A DNA stretch of 64,000 nt, from contig CM032228.1 of assembly GCA_019009955.1 (NCBI GenBank), forward strand, positions 201,548,501 to 201,612,500. The letters are read 5' to 3'. The stretch's first letter is position 1. Each line of letters starts with the position of its first letter. Below the pieces are notes generated by a model. That model was not told the origin of the DNA. It saw only the letters and a program-made list of their open reading frames with translations, and did not search any database. Of the stretch, positions 47,464 to 58,804 are shown piece by piece. The stretch is from Riptortus pedestris. Taxonomy: Eukaryota > Arthropoda > Insecta > Hemiptera > Alydidae. The position numbers and the translations under genes are program-made.

Positions 47464-47930
47464 TTTCATTAGATACGATCAAATATTCTATAAGCTTCCT
47501 TTACTTAGAACATATTCATGTATAACGTTAAACGCGGAGATAAATTGTGTCTGGAAGACATTCTTGTTGTGGAAATACACTAAACGAATGGAGCAAAAGA
47601 AATAGGCAGCTCTTTGTATTAAACCAATGCTGAACTTTCCGATATTAATCCTTTTCTTATCTACCGGCCTTATCATAAATCAGGTTTTTTTCCTTCTAAT
47701 TCTTTTACCGTTTTATCTTCGTTTTTGCTATCGAATTCAAAAACGGATTGCATTACTATTTTCACAAGTAAAACAGCTAAAATATGATACAACGACACAT
47801 ACTTCATTAAAAAGCTGAAAAAGAGTTTTTGTTGTTGCATGAGCACAGTTAGTTTAATAAATATGGCATTTTGTTGTGGGATCTTTGAAGCTCTCTCTAC
47901 CTATAGAAAAAGTTCTTAATGTCTCCGTTA

Positions 47931-48012
47931 TTAGCAGATTCCTCTAAAGGCAAATCAGCTGTGTTGAGGTTGTACTCAGGGCGCGTTTTTAAAAAAAAAA
48001 TACATGTGTGGC

Positions 48013-48082
<70 letters not shown>

Positions 48083-49851
48083 TGTAGTGTTGCGAAAATT
48101 AAAAAGTCCGTCACGCAGGGGCTGCGTAAACTAAGCAGATTTCCCACGTGAAGTTAATACAATAGAGAAATCTCCAACTGAGCCGAACATTGGCGGAAAT
48201 GGCCGACCTAATCCGAACTATACCCGACCACAGACTTAATAAAAATGCAAATATCTCAGTTAATATTCAAGATAGAGAATAAATGTATATAACAATATTT
48301 ATAGTACATTTTAATTGCATTAAGATTGATTCTATTCTATTTTTCGATCCATTGTATAATAACGGAGATATTTTGAATTATCGAAAATCCTTACCTCTAA
48401 ACCTCACCTCCCACTGATCCGATTTCAGCCATTAACGAACTTGATCTTTATTTTTACATAAAACGTTTAAATATCGAGTTTGGTAACGATCAAGCAAACC
48501 GCTTGAGCATAAACAGACAAATATATACAACAAATTTTGAACAGACCTCATTTTCATCACCTCTTAGGTAGGATCGATGGACATTTAAAAAAAAAAACGA
48601 AAATCGCGTCATGAGTACAACCTCAATAGCTGATTTCCCTTAAGAGAAATCTGCTAAAATTTCGCCATAAGGAAACTGCTGCACAGCCGGGAAGCGTAAG
48701 GGCGTGATAACAACTAATCAAATTTCCCACGCGCTGGAATGATAGACATGACGTAATCCCATGTTTTAATGGCAGATTTCCCTTAAGGAAAATTAGATAT
48801 TTTGGCTATACCCATGACGGAACTTTCAAACCATTTCTTCAAATACCCAGTGTCTATAAATATTGTTGTATACATATTTTATCTAATATGAACATTAACT
48901 GAGATATTTGGATTTTAGCAGATTTCCCTTAAGAGAAATCAGGTATTGAGGTCTGTTAACGCTCTAGCGGTCGCAATTTTTGTTTGATCGTTACCAAACT
49001 GGATATTTAAACGTTTTATGCAAAAAGACAGATCTAGTTCCTTAATGGATGAAATCGGACAAGTGGGAAGGGGTGGGACTTTCGAAAATTCGAAATATCT
49101 CCGTTACCACGAGGGATCAAAATATTGTATAGAACCAATCTTATTGCAAATTAAATTTACTATAAATATTGTTCTATACATTTATTCTGTATCTTGAATA
49201 TTAACTGAGATATTTGCATTTGCATACATGTGTGTGGTCGGCAGGAGTCGGCTACGTTCGGGACACTCCGCCGAGAGCTAGTGCGGGCCGTTACGGTAAC
49301 TATTCGTCCCTCGTGAATAGGTTTAGAGATTCCTTATTACTACTGCTGTTATTAGGCGGATTTCTCTATTGTAAAACTTCACGTGGGAAATCTGCTTAGT
49401 TTACGCAGCCCCTGCGTGACGGACTTTTTCGTCATCTCCTAGGTAGGATCGATGGACATTTGACGAAAAAAGTCGAAAATTCCATCATGAGTACAACCTC
49501 AATAGCTGATTTCCCTTAAGGGAAATCTGCTAAAAGGCAATATATTACGAAACAATTTATTCCTACCTTAAATATCAAATATGGCCTTGAACGAATCTTG
49601 TGAGGTTCATGCAAATATGTTTGATGTGACGTCGTCAAAGACCATACACAATATTTTAACGATTAATATGAAGTTTAAGAAAAAATCTATGGTTGTAAAC
49701 AGACAAGGAGGAGGGGGGGCCGAATTTAGAGTAGGTTAAAACCAAAATTTTTTAATGTCTCCGTTATTAGCAGATTCCTCTAAAGGCAAATCAGCTGTGT
49801 TGAGGTTGTACTCAGGGCGCGTTTTCAAAAAAAAAATACATGTGCGGCTGT

Positions 49852-49893
<42 letters not shown>

Positions 49894-50480
49894 GAGTGTA
49901 TAGTGTTGCGAAAATTAAAAAGTCCGTCACGCAGGGGCTGCCTAAACTAAGCAGATTTCCCACGTGAAGTTAATACAATAGAGAAATCTCCATAAGAGAG
50001 CAGAACAGTTACGGAAACGGCCGAATTAGCTTTTGGCGGGAAACTCACTCGACCGTTATCTGCCCATATTTAATAAAAATGCAAATATCTCGGGGTTAGT
50101 ATTCAAGATAGAGAATAAATGTATAGAACATTATTTATAGTAAATTTAATTTGGAATAAGATTAGTTCTATACAATTGTTTGATCCGACATATGGTAACG
50201 GAGATATTTCGAAAATCCCCCCCCTCCCACTGGTCCGATTTCAGCCATTGACGAACTTGATCTGTCTTTTTGCATAAAACGTTTAAATATCGAGTTTAGT
50301 AACGATCAAACAAAAATTGCGACCACTAGAGCGTTAACAGACAAATATTTATATATATATATAATTTTCAACGGACCTCATTTTCGTCATCTCCTGGGTA
50401 GGATCGATGGAAATTTGAAGAAATGTTTCGAAAATCGCGTCGAGTACGACCTCAATAGCTGATTTCCCTTAAATCTGCTA
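47931..50480. repeat. Cluster of tightly packed family A copies in both orientations
   Basis: Head piece 47931-48094, minus copy 48101-48660, remnant 48664-48905, plus copy 48917-49428, minus tail 49431-49536, head piece 49755-49915, minus copy 49918-50480. The two head+minus units start almost identically (GTCTCCGTTATTAGCAGATT, GGGCGCGTTTT), yet one has a (GT)n(GA)n tract and the other (GT)n only. The plus copy at 48917 lacks the CATCGATCC-TA block seen in other copies. Confidence 0.75.
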
Positions 50481-50509
50481 ATACTTGAAAGAATTGTGTA
50501 ATAACAAGA

Positions 50510-50690
50510 ACAGTGACGCTATCAGTGCATACTGTGAGTAGTAATTAAGGATAATTAACCAAGTGTATTGTGCATTGTTAAATAAATTGTGCAGTGATAA
50601 AAACTGTGAAACTTGTGTGTGTTTAATTTTGCAATCCAAAAGAACTCTTCTTAACAACGTTTATTACTGGTTTTGTAATAAAACGTAACA
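50510..50690 (+). repeat. LTR 3' end fragment
   Basis: From AACAGTGACGCTATCAGTGC to AATAAAACGTAACA it matches the last 180 bases of the solo LTR at 53918-54468. It is flanked by a minus family A copy on the left and by (TA)n on the right. Confidence 0.75.
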
Positions 50691-50694
50691 ATAT

Positions 50695-51320
50695 ATATAT
50701 TACCGCTGTAAAGGTTGCAATTTTTGTTTTATCGTTACCATACGAGATAAGCATTTTTGTTCTAAAAATCACGTTCGTTAACGGCTAAAATCGGTCCGGG
50801 GATTAGTTTTAAGATTTCAGTAAACCCCCTATTTTACTCAAATCATATTAATAATAAGCTGTTATATCATGATCCATTTCATTGGAAGCTTAAATACAAA
50901 ATATTTTATTATACTTTTACTCTGTGAGGTACTTGCAATTACGTAGTGTGACGACGTCATCAAGTAAGACAATTACGTCGTTAACGCTAATATGCTTATT
51001 TAATCTCGATATTTAACTGTTTTATTCAGTGATGAAGGTCATATTTGTTAATGTCTGAAACCCAACTAGGAATAGGGTGGATTCGAGAAAGAAGAAATAA
51101 AAACAAGAAAACGGCAAGTGTAGGTAACACCTAGACTACGCCGTGAGCCCCCTTGTGCTATACCAGGGGTATCATTTTAAGAGGAGGTCAGTAACTTCCC
51201 GCTTCTACTTATCGGATTTATACTTAGAAATATCACTTATCGATTTATGAGGTGAGATCAATAGTGTCATACCCGAACGTGGGAAATGTGCTACGTTTAC
51301 GCAGCCCCTCCATGAGTTTG
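50695..51320 (+). repeat. Family A body and end, plus strand
   Basis: CGCTGTAAAGGTTGCAATTT, TTAACGGCTAAAATCGG and, at the end, GGGAAATGTGCTACGTTTAC with CAGCCCCTCCATGA. The head is missing. Confidence 0.55.
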
Positions 51321-51699
51321 AGCGGGACCGCAAAGTTTTGAATCATCAATCTTGTTAATCATTTAATGTCCAACAATTTTTGGTCTATATACTATTTCAA
51401 ATGCTAATATCAGCGAAGATAGGAAACACTTGCTTTAATACAAGTGAGAAAATGGTGAGACTCCCATAGAAGGTACTGTAATGAATCCTTCATTTCATGC
51501 CGACAACAAACACATTCAGACTGAGTACAGGATATTATTCAGCGTTATTGTAAAAATAGATGAAGAAGGCAAAACTTTCAACAATTTCAACCTTTCCTTA
51601 TTAACAGGTTACTTTTTTTTGACTGCCCCGACCAAATTGTAGATTCAAGATTAACAAAGGTTAAACAGTTAATAATCTTAAAAGTAGTATACAATCTCA

Positions 51700-52440
51700 C
51701 AAATCATTAAATTATTCTAAAGGGGGTTTTAATTGTAACGACATAAAAGAAATATCAGAAAAAGACCTTAAAGAACAGAATGTGATTGATGCAAACAAAA
51801 TAAATAGGGAAGAACCCCCCCCCCCCAGGGTTCGACTCTTTCTTGCTGCTTATAATTGTCCTGTCCTAGCAAAACAGTTTCTCACTGGCTACATGTGTGT
51901 ACAGTTACGGGAACACATACCACAACCTCTCATCTGCTACAACTGTGAACTCCTTGGGCACCATAGAGCTTCTTGCACCAAGGACCCTGTATGTAGACGT
52001 AGCTTCAACTTCCTTCACCAAGGTTCATGCTCTCAAAACCTGCTAATAAAAAGCTGTTTATGCAGCGTCGACCGTATAACCTCTACGAACATTTGCGCTA
52101 TTTACGTTAGAGAACGTGAATTAAAAGCTTTAATGGTGCTTGATAAGAAAAAATGTCTCATCAAGAAGCAAAATCAATGATGACTAAAAAAACAACTCTA
52201 ACATACGCCACTAAAGTAAAAGAACAAACAGAACCTGACTTACGTCCAAAATTGGTAAGTCTAACTGATGGAATGACTAAAAGGATCCAAACGTTAGAAA
52301 ACACCATCTTAAAGGTAATTAATCAATATCATACATCAAACTCTACATGCCGAATCAAAAATAAATCAAAGAATAATTTAGAACCCGAAAATTCTAAATA
52401 TCAAAAGTAACCAAGGACAAAAAGAACGAAGAAAGTTTAA
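51700..52440 (+). pseudogene. LINE ORF1 fragment with CCHC zinc knuckle
   Basis: From 51782 the frame reads PVLAKQFLTGYMCVQLRE, then ICYNCELLGHHRASC, a CCHC knuckle (C-x2-C-x4-H-x4-C), followed by a degenerate second one (CRRSFNFLHQGSC, first Cys pair broken). Upstream, ISEKDLKEQNVIDANKINRE fits the preceding ORF1 domain. A second frame from 52153 continues with TLTYATKVKEQTEP. ORF1 of Jockey/I-like LINEs packages RNA. Stops and a frameshift make it dead. Confidence 0.75.
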
Positions 52441-52939
52441 CAAAAAGGACTGAAGACTCTGATCACTTAGAGACATTAATGAAAATCAGAAGAAAATACC
52501 ACAAACGAATCAATCTAAAAAGAAGGAATCTGAAATTACAAGTATTCTTGGCTGTGATAAAGAAAAAAATAAGTCGTAATTTTATTTAATGCGTTTATTA
52601 TTTTTTTTATTTTAATCTCTCAAAGTATTTATTTTAATGTTTACTTTCCTTTTATTTTTTTATTTGGCCTTTTAAATTTACATTAGTCCTGTCATTTATT
52701 TTCCATTTTCAGACATGACTAAATGAAATTAAGGCAATGGAATTCAAAAGCACATAGGTGATTTACTGTTAATAATATTTATTTATTTATGTGTGTTGCA
52801 ATTTTAGCGATTTACACTTCTCATATTACAAAACTAAGAGTTGGAATAGCCACCTTAAAAAAAAAGAAAAATATGTTAAAATATCTACAGTCGTAGGTCG
52901 GCACGGTTACATTTTCTCCAGTGTATATTAATGGTAGCA

Positions 52940-53290
52940 GATTCGAATTCTATAAGTTAAGGGTTGGTAAAAGTTTTAAATGTAGTTGAAAATATGTGTC
53001 TGTTGGAGGTGTTTTATGATTGTCGCGATGTATGGGCTGTTGTCGTGTAGTAGTTCTGATAGGTTGGTGGGTAAGTTCTTGTCGGTTATTTGTCTGCAGT
53101 CTGTAAGTAAGTGTTTGATAGTCAGTTGTATATTGCAAAGTGTACATAAAGGTGGATCAGTCCTAGTCATGAGGTGTCCGTGTGTTATCCGTGAATGGTC
53201 ATGTCTAAACCGAGCAAGAACTACTGTTAATGATAAAGAAAAGTCAAAATGTTGTTGCTATTCAGGAATAACACAACACACAACCTGGTA
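52940..53290 (-). pseudogene. LINE ORF2 C-terminal fragment, minus strand
   Basis: On the minus strand: VVLARFRHDHSRITHGHLM, then PPLCTLCNIQLTIKHLLTDC, the C-terminal C-x2-C-H-C knuckle found after RNase H in Jockey/I-like LINEs. It lies in opposite orientation to its LINE neighbours on both sides. Confidence 0.75.
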
Positions 53291-53640
53291 AGGAATTCAG
53301 AATGCATGGTTACACTACCTATAGAAAAGATTTGGGAGGTAGAGCATGCGGAGGGGTTGCTATATTTGTTAGAGATAACACATATAGCGAACCCAAACAG
53401 CTAACAGCACTGCAACAGTAGCAGTCTCAGTTCACCTCCCCTTCCGAGTTACAGTATGCTCCATTTATTTTCCACCAAGCATCTTGACATACATGAAATA
53501 CACGACTTGGTGACACAATTACCAACTCTTTTGTTATTGTTGGGAAATATAAATACTTTGTCTACTATGTGGAACTCTCCAGTAAGTAATAGTAAAGGAC
53601 AGCAATTACACACTTTTTGAAAGCTTTTATTTAATTGCAC
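53290..53640 (+). pseudogene. LINE endonuclease N-terminal fragment, plus strand
   Basis: The frames read EFRMHGYTTYRKDLGGRACG and GVAIFVRDNTYSEP, then VTVCSIYFPPS and QLPTLLLLLGNIN. This is the order GY-YR-D, GG-A-V, SIY-PP and GDFN (here GNIN) of an apurinic-type endonuclease, spread over at least two frames. Confidence 0.7.
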
Positions 53641-53917
53641 TTAATACAAACTCTCCCACACATTTATGCTCACGGACTAACATTGACAAATATTGAGATG
53701 TTGAAGAAATGCTTCCCATTCAGCCCTGAAAAAGCCCAATCCTCGCAAGTTTCTTAGTGCGCAGATAATCGTATCAGTATTATCAGTAGTGTCAAAAGGA
53801 AGAGAGAGAATTTCTTTGATACAGCTTCTAATGACTTTCTATTTCACAAGAAACAATGGCTTTAAGACATTAAAAGGGGCACATTGGAGTGGATAAATTA
53901 TAGTGGGCCCTATATAT

Positions 53918-54468
53918 TGTTGCGAGAATTGAATGAGTGGGCGAATACACAAAGAGAGATAGCCGCGTGAGGGGAGGAACAAAGACTAGGGGAACGAGCG
54001 AATCTAATTAGGGACCTTCCAGGAAGAACTGGAACCTTCTATGCCTAGACACTTCTACAAGCATTTATAAGGAAGTCTCACAGTACCCCTCAGTTCAGTG
54101 GTTGCTCGACGGTCTTCGAGGGATGTTCAGCGCGACTTAGTGCAGTGCGGTAAAGTGTTGTGCCGTGTCTGTAAGTAACAGTTTATGGCGTGTTTAAGAC
54201 AGTACAGTGCCGCGAAGTAAAGGATAGTGCAGTGCCGTAGTTTTATGTAAAGTTCAGTGACCGCGAGTGAATTATTGGAATGTGAAATCTGAAGAACAGT
54301 GACACTATCAGTGTAATACTGTGAGTAGTAATAATCAAGAGTATTGTGCATTGTGAAATAAATCGTGCAGTGTTAAACTGTGAAACTTGTGTATGTGTCT
54401 AATTTTGCAATCCAAACGAACTCTTATTAACAACGTTTTATTACTGGTTTTGTAATAAAAACGTAACA
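53918..54468 (+). repeat. Solo LTR with 4-bp target-site duplication
   Basis: It starts TGTTGCG and ends CGTAACA, an imperfect inverted end pair (TG...CA). Both flanks carry ATAT (53914-53917 and 54469-54472). Length 551 bases. A TATA-like TTTATAA is at 54064. No internal region adjoins, so it is what unequal recombination between two LTRs leaves. It is related to the LTR at 22736-23858. Confidence 0.85.
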
Positions 54469-54645
54469 ATATTGATTTATAATATTCAGCTTTTTATCTT
54501 CCTTCATTAAAGGGCTGGAACAAAGTAAGTTTAATTTTTTAACAAGTGAATCTGTTGCAGCGTTAAATATAACCCAAGGGGGGATAGTGGGGCAACCCTG
54601 GGCTACCCCATTCTTAACATCGATGGTTATTTTGTTCTGATTTTA

Positions 54646-54649
<4 letters not shown>

Positions 54650-54709
<60 letters not shown>

Positions 54710-54720
54710 TACATACATAC
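54650..54720. repeat. (TA)n with (TACA)n tail
   Basis: Pure alternating TA followed by TACATACATACATACA. Simple sequence. Confidence 0.9.
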
Positions 54721-54744
54721 ATAATAAAAGCTGAAGGCTGAATG

Positions 54745-55605
54745 GGAAGCGTTTCTTCAACACCTCAATATTTGCCTGACCCTCATCAATGATAATAATA
54801 ACTATGTCGTGGCTTCAAGAAATATTGAAGAAGAAATAACCCAGTGCTTCAATGGTTTACATTTCGAAAAAAAGGCTAAAATTGATGACAGAAAAATTCG
54901 TCAAGAACTTAGGGAAAACTCGTTTGTCGAATGGAGTTTACTTTCATCCAAAGGGATAGGAGTCATCAATTTTAGCGAATGGAAGCCTAGCAATCAATGG
55001 GTATCTAAGAAGAAGGGGCTTTCCTGTTCAGAATGGTCGACGGCTATCAAAATATTAACTTGATTCCTGTGCACTCAATCCCTGGTAGGAACCTAGGATC
55101 AACCCGCTGCCTCCATTGCAGTAAGATTGAAATTCTACCTCATGTCCTAGGTTCTTGCAAATGGGGAGAGTTGATACGCAACAGCCGTCACCATAAAGTA
55201 AGAACAGACATGGCCCAACTAAGACAAAGATTGGGAAGTCTACGAAGAAGTTGCGTGGAAGTCGTCTGATCACAGAAGCAAACAGACATTGTATAATCAA
55301 ACGAATAGAAAACGAAGGAGTCATCCTAAATCCCACAGTAAGGTTCGAATCAAATATCAAGCAATCAACAGAAGTAGACGAGTAAAAGAGGAGGATTTAT
55401 GAACCTTGCTGGGGTACTTCAAGGAAATATACTCAATTGAAAAATGGAGCGTCAAAGGTTTGCAGATAGGAGAAAGAAGTGCAATATCCAAAAAAACAGC
55501 CGAAGTTTTAAAAGAACTGGGTTTATCTACAAACGACCCCCAGAATTTATCTACTGTCGTAATCAAGCATTCGGCGAGAATTATAAATTATCATTTATAT
55601 AAATA
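54745..55605 (+). pseudogene. R2-like LINE fragment: end of the reverse transcriptase ORF
   Basis: Successive frames read NQWVSKKKGLSCSEWSTAIK, INLIPVHSIPGRNLGSTRC with CLHCSKIEILPHVLGSC (a C-x2-C-H-C finger), then ANRHCIIKRIENEG with VILNPTVRFES, and EIYSIEKWSVKGLQIGERSA. The order IPGR-CRxC-HVLGxC-R, then DPT/NPTVRFE, then V-GL-IG-RG matches the C-terminal region of R2-like reverse transcriptases that are common in hemipteran genomes. Several frameshifts mark it as dead. Confidence 0.65.
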
Positions 55606-55765
55606 AAAGCACCACATAAAGCTGCTCTCCTTTCCACATGGCCCATCAAAATTTAATTGGAATTTCTTGTTTTAAAAATAATAATAAAAAAGAGATCTTT
55701 TTTGTTGTTGATTTTTTTGTTATGGGAACCCTCCAGAAAGAGGGCAGCTTGTTTTGTTTGTTTTT

Positions 55766-55769
<4 letters not shown>

Positions 55770-55836
<67 letters not shown>
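55770..55836. repeat. (TA)n microsatellite
   Basis: About 65 bases of pure TA directly before the full-length SINE. Open frames of repeated Ile-Tyr across it are not genes. Confidence 0.95.
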
Positions 55837-55839
<3 letters not shown>

Positions 55840-55840
<1 letters not shown>

Positions 55841-56068
55841 GGGCTCAGGTTAGCCATGCGAGTTAAAGCGTTGACCTTTATCTCACATGGAAGTGGCGAG
55901 TTCCATTCTTGCCTGGGCAAAGGAAATTATTTAGTGACGAAATTCATTAAATAAAGTCTTAAAATCCCACCCTGGCTAGAGAAGGGTGGTAACCTGTAGA
56001 TAACCCGTCCCGATTAGCCTAAGTTGCAAAAAGTGGACGTTAATAAATAATAATAATATTAATATTAT
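55840..56068 (+). mobile_element. SINE family S1, near full-length copy
   Basis: A tRNA-like head with an A-box-like TTAGCCATGCGAG and a B box (GAGTTCCATTC, one change from consensus), a body of about 150 bases and an (AAT)n tail. At about 229 bases this is the most complete copy in the window and serves as the local reference. It sits directly after a long (TA)n run, which may have been the target. Confidence 0.75.
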
Positions 56069-56079
56069 ATATAAAAAAA

Positions 56080-56303
56080 AGTTAAGAAAATATCAAGAAT
56101 TGGCTATCGAGCTCAAAGAGGTATACAAACTGAAATCTGCCATAGTTACGCCTATTATAGTAAGTTCAAATGGACTAGTACCAAAAACAACGATAGCAGG
56201 CACCAAGAACTTGAATCTGCCAACAGCAATTATAAAAGAAGCACAGCAAGGGGTACTTCTTGATACTGCTAGAATCGTGCGAAAATTTTTAAATTCCCCT
56301 TAA
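56080..56303 (+). pseudogene. Extreme C-terminus of an R2-like LINE ORF
   Basis: KYQELAIELKEVYKLKSAIV then IVSSNGLVPKTTIAG, IIKEAQQGVLLDTARIV and RKFLNSP with stop TAA. The pattern W/Y-x3-S-x2-V-P-V-x2-S-x2-G-V-P-K and L-D-T-x2-I-V-R-K-F-L is the known terminal signature of R2-like retrotransposon proteins. It probably belongs with the 54.7-55.6 kb fragment, the full-length SINE having inserted between them. Confidence 0.7.
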
Positions 56304-56394
56304 TATGTCACACTCACAAACTCCATATCGGTTGGATTTTCCCCCGATATGGATTTTACTCCAGTTTTCACTGAGTATAAACCTCCCCCATAAT

Positions 56395-56396
<2 letters not shown>

Positions 56397-56454
<58 letters not shown>

Positions 56455-56600
56455 TATAGTTTTGAACGGACCTCATTTTCGTCAACTCCTGAGCATTTCA
56501 ATCGATGGACATTAGAGGAAATGTTTCGAAAATCGCGTCATCAGTACAACCTCAATTATTCAATAGCACCGCTAGCCGAGCTAGGGAAAACTGCTAAATG
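56397..56600. repeat. (TA)n run and minus-strand family A end
   Basis: TA run at 56397-56457, then GAACGGACCTCATTTTCGTC, CGAAAATCGCGTCATCAG and CAACCTCAAT, the distal end of a minus-strand family A copy. Confidence 0.65.
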
Positions 56601-56604
56601 AAAC

Positions 56605-57230
56605 TTGTAGCTTGACCTCAGCTACTATACATATATAATGGAAGAGTATCAACGTGATGCCTATAACTAAGTAGATATTTGAAGAAAGTTTTTATTATAT
56701 TAAATGAAGAAGAAATAGATATTTACAATGGGATCTTTAAATAAGGTAATAGCTCATGAATATAAATGAAAAGAACCTCAGACATAGGGAGATAATATCA
56801 TATAAGTTATAAGATTAAATAACCTTCGTTTACTAAAAATATTTACGTTTTAAATTATCGTCTATCATAATCTTATTATTATTACAAGGATAAGTATGCG
56901 ATTTATTTTATTCATGTGCGCAGGCGATTATTAAACTATAGTGTATATCACACAGATAAACAAAACACGTCTTAAAGCTTTATAAGAAACTAGCCAAAAT
57001 AATGAGGAAGAACAATTGAAATATTGTTTTTACTATTGTACCCTGTCACAGCATATGTTTCATCAGGATGCGATTTTTGAAAAACTTCTTGAATTCCCAT
57101 CTTTCTTTTCCGGATAAAAGTTTAAATATGAAGTGTGGTTTGAATAAATCGAAATACGCAACTGCTAGAGAGCGATTTTGGTAATTGGCAAACCTGTCAG
57201 TTTGAGATTTTAACCTTGACTAAACAATGC
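56605..57230. other. No recognised feature
   Basis: AT-rich sequence with no open frame or repeat that I can relate to others in the window. Confidence 0.4.
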
Positions 57231-57233
57231 TTT

Positions 57234-57460
57234 TAGTAGATTTCCCTTAGAGGAAATCAGCTTTTGAGGTAGTACTGATGATGGAATTTTCTATACACCG
57301 GACAACAAGCTTTTTAGCAGATTTCCCTTAAGGAAAGTCGGCTATTGAGGCCGTACTAATTTCGAAAAATTTCTTGAAATGTCCATCGATCTTACCCAGA
57401 TGATGAAAACCAGATCCGTTCAAAATTGTGTATGTATATGTATATATATATATATGGTAC
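57234..57460 (+). repeat. Two family A heads in tandem
   Basis: TAGATTTCCCTTAGAGGAAA near 57238 and AGCAGATTTCCCTTAAGGAA near 57316, the second followed by CATCGATCTTACCCAGATG and TA-rich DNA. Confidence 0.6.
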
Positions 57461-58690
57461 CCGCCGATGCCTGGGAAATCATTGTTGACTGAATAATGAT
57501 GGTATTTTTATAGCAAGACTTTAATGTGTACAATTACGCTCCCTCCACAAGGTATTGTTTTTTTCCAAACGGGCACGGTAACTTCTGGGGATTAATATAA
57601 TAGAAATTTTAGTTTTGAATAATAAATGAAAATGTGTTCCTAATCAATCCCTCTTCACTTTTTGACAAACCGTTTTTGAATAATTCAAACCATAATCATG
57701 GATAGCATTTATTATAATTAAATATCATCTATAATGTACATATGTATTTCCTGTCAAATCTGAGCACATATAGTTTAAGCGTAGTTTAGTAGATAAGATT
57801 GTATCCGTAATAGTAAATCTCAGTAGAAATCACTTCCAGTAATGCCACCATTTCACAGGAAATAAGTTAAATTCAATTAACTGTTTTAGTGCCTTGTCAA
57901 CCCGCTCCCGCATGAGGGTTATCAACATTGTTTTACTTCAATTATTTATTCAAAATATTATACTCTTGAAATGTCTTAATAATTTATATACCCAATGTAA
58001 TTAAATAATAGTGGTACCCTAAAAATAACTTCATTTATATTCAAAAAACTAGGTGAGGGGAAGATATCGTAGCCCTCCCTGCAACCTAGGTAATACTTTA
58101 AACAATCTTATCGTGTTTAAACGCATATTGTCTTCTGAATGACATTACCAAGTAACGTTTAATTATTATGATAGTACATATTTTTTGTTTTAATAACGCC
58201 AAGAAATCGGAGGAAATAAGATAATTTATTGCCAGAATCAAAGAGTTTAATTCCCCACAACTTTCGCTATCACTCCTTGTGCAAATTCAGTATGACTTTG
58301 TTTAAATAATACATAATACAAATTAAATAAGCAGTATTTTGAGTTCAATAAAATTGTTGACTCCCGCTACTGTTTTAGCGTATATCTCATTTATACTTCA
58401 GTATATGGCAAAAGAGTATATAACAAAAATTACTTTAAATAGCAAGATAAACAACTTTTGTTATGTGCAAGTTTGACGAAAAACCAATTGGAAACGAAAT
58501 ATCGCCAATTTTCATCTCAGGCCTCTCTTCTAACCACCACTCCTATTAGTCTCTGAGAATATTAATATATCCTATAGTCTAAGTTGGGTACATTCCAAGT
58601 TTCATAAAATTCGGTTCAGTAGTTGGGGCGAGAAAAGGTAACAAACAAACAAGTTGGGGCGAGAAAAGGTAACAAACAAGTAAACACCAA
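57452..58690 (+). repeat. Family B copy
   Basis: GGTACCCGCCGATGCCTGGG, later AACAAAAATTACTTTAAATA with AACAACTTTTGTTATGTGCA, and a 3' module TTTCATAAAATTCGGTTCAG with duplicated AACAAACAA tails (58640 and 58670). Same arrangement as 3585-4965, longer and diverged. Confidence 0.6.
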
Positions 58691-58804
58691 AGAAACAAAT
58701 TGCAGATATCGTGCCTTTGGCATGTAATACGAAAAAGTATCGTGAAATTTCGAGAAAAAAAATCAATGTACAGGCAGAGGTTACAATTTTATGTATGTAT
58801 TTAT

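Noticed and set aside
55638..55920. Open frames of repeated Ile-Tyr over (TA)n runs (also at 41471-41746, 56289-56501)
   Set aside because: Pure translation of TA microsatellites on either strand, without start context, splice sites or homology.
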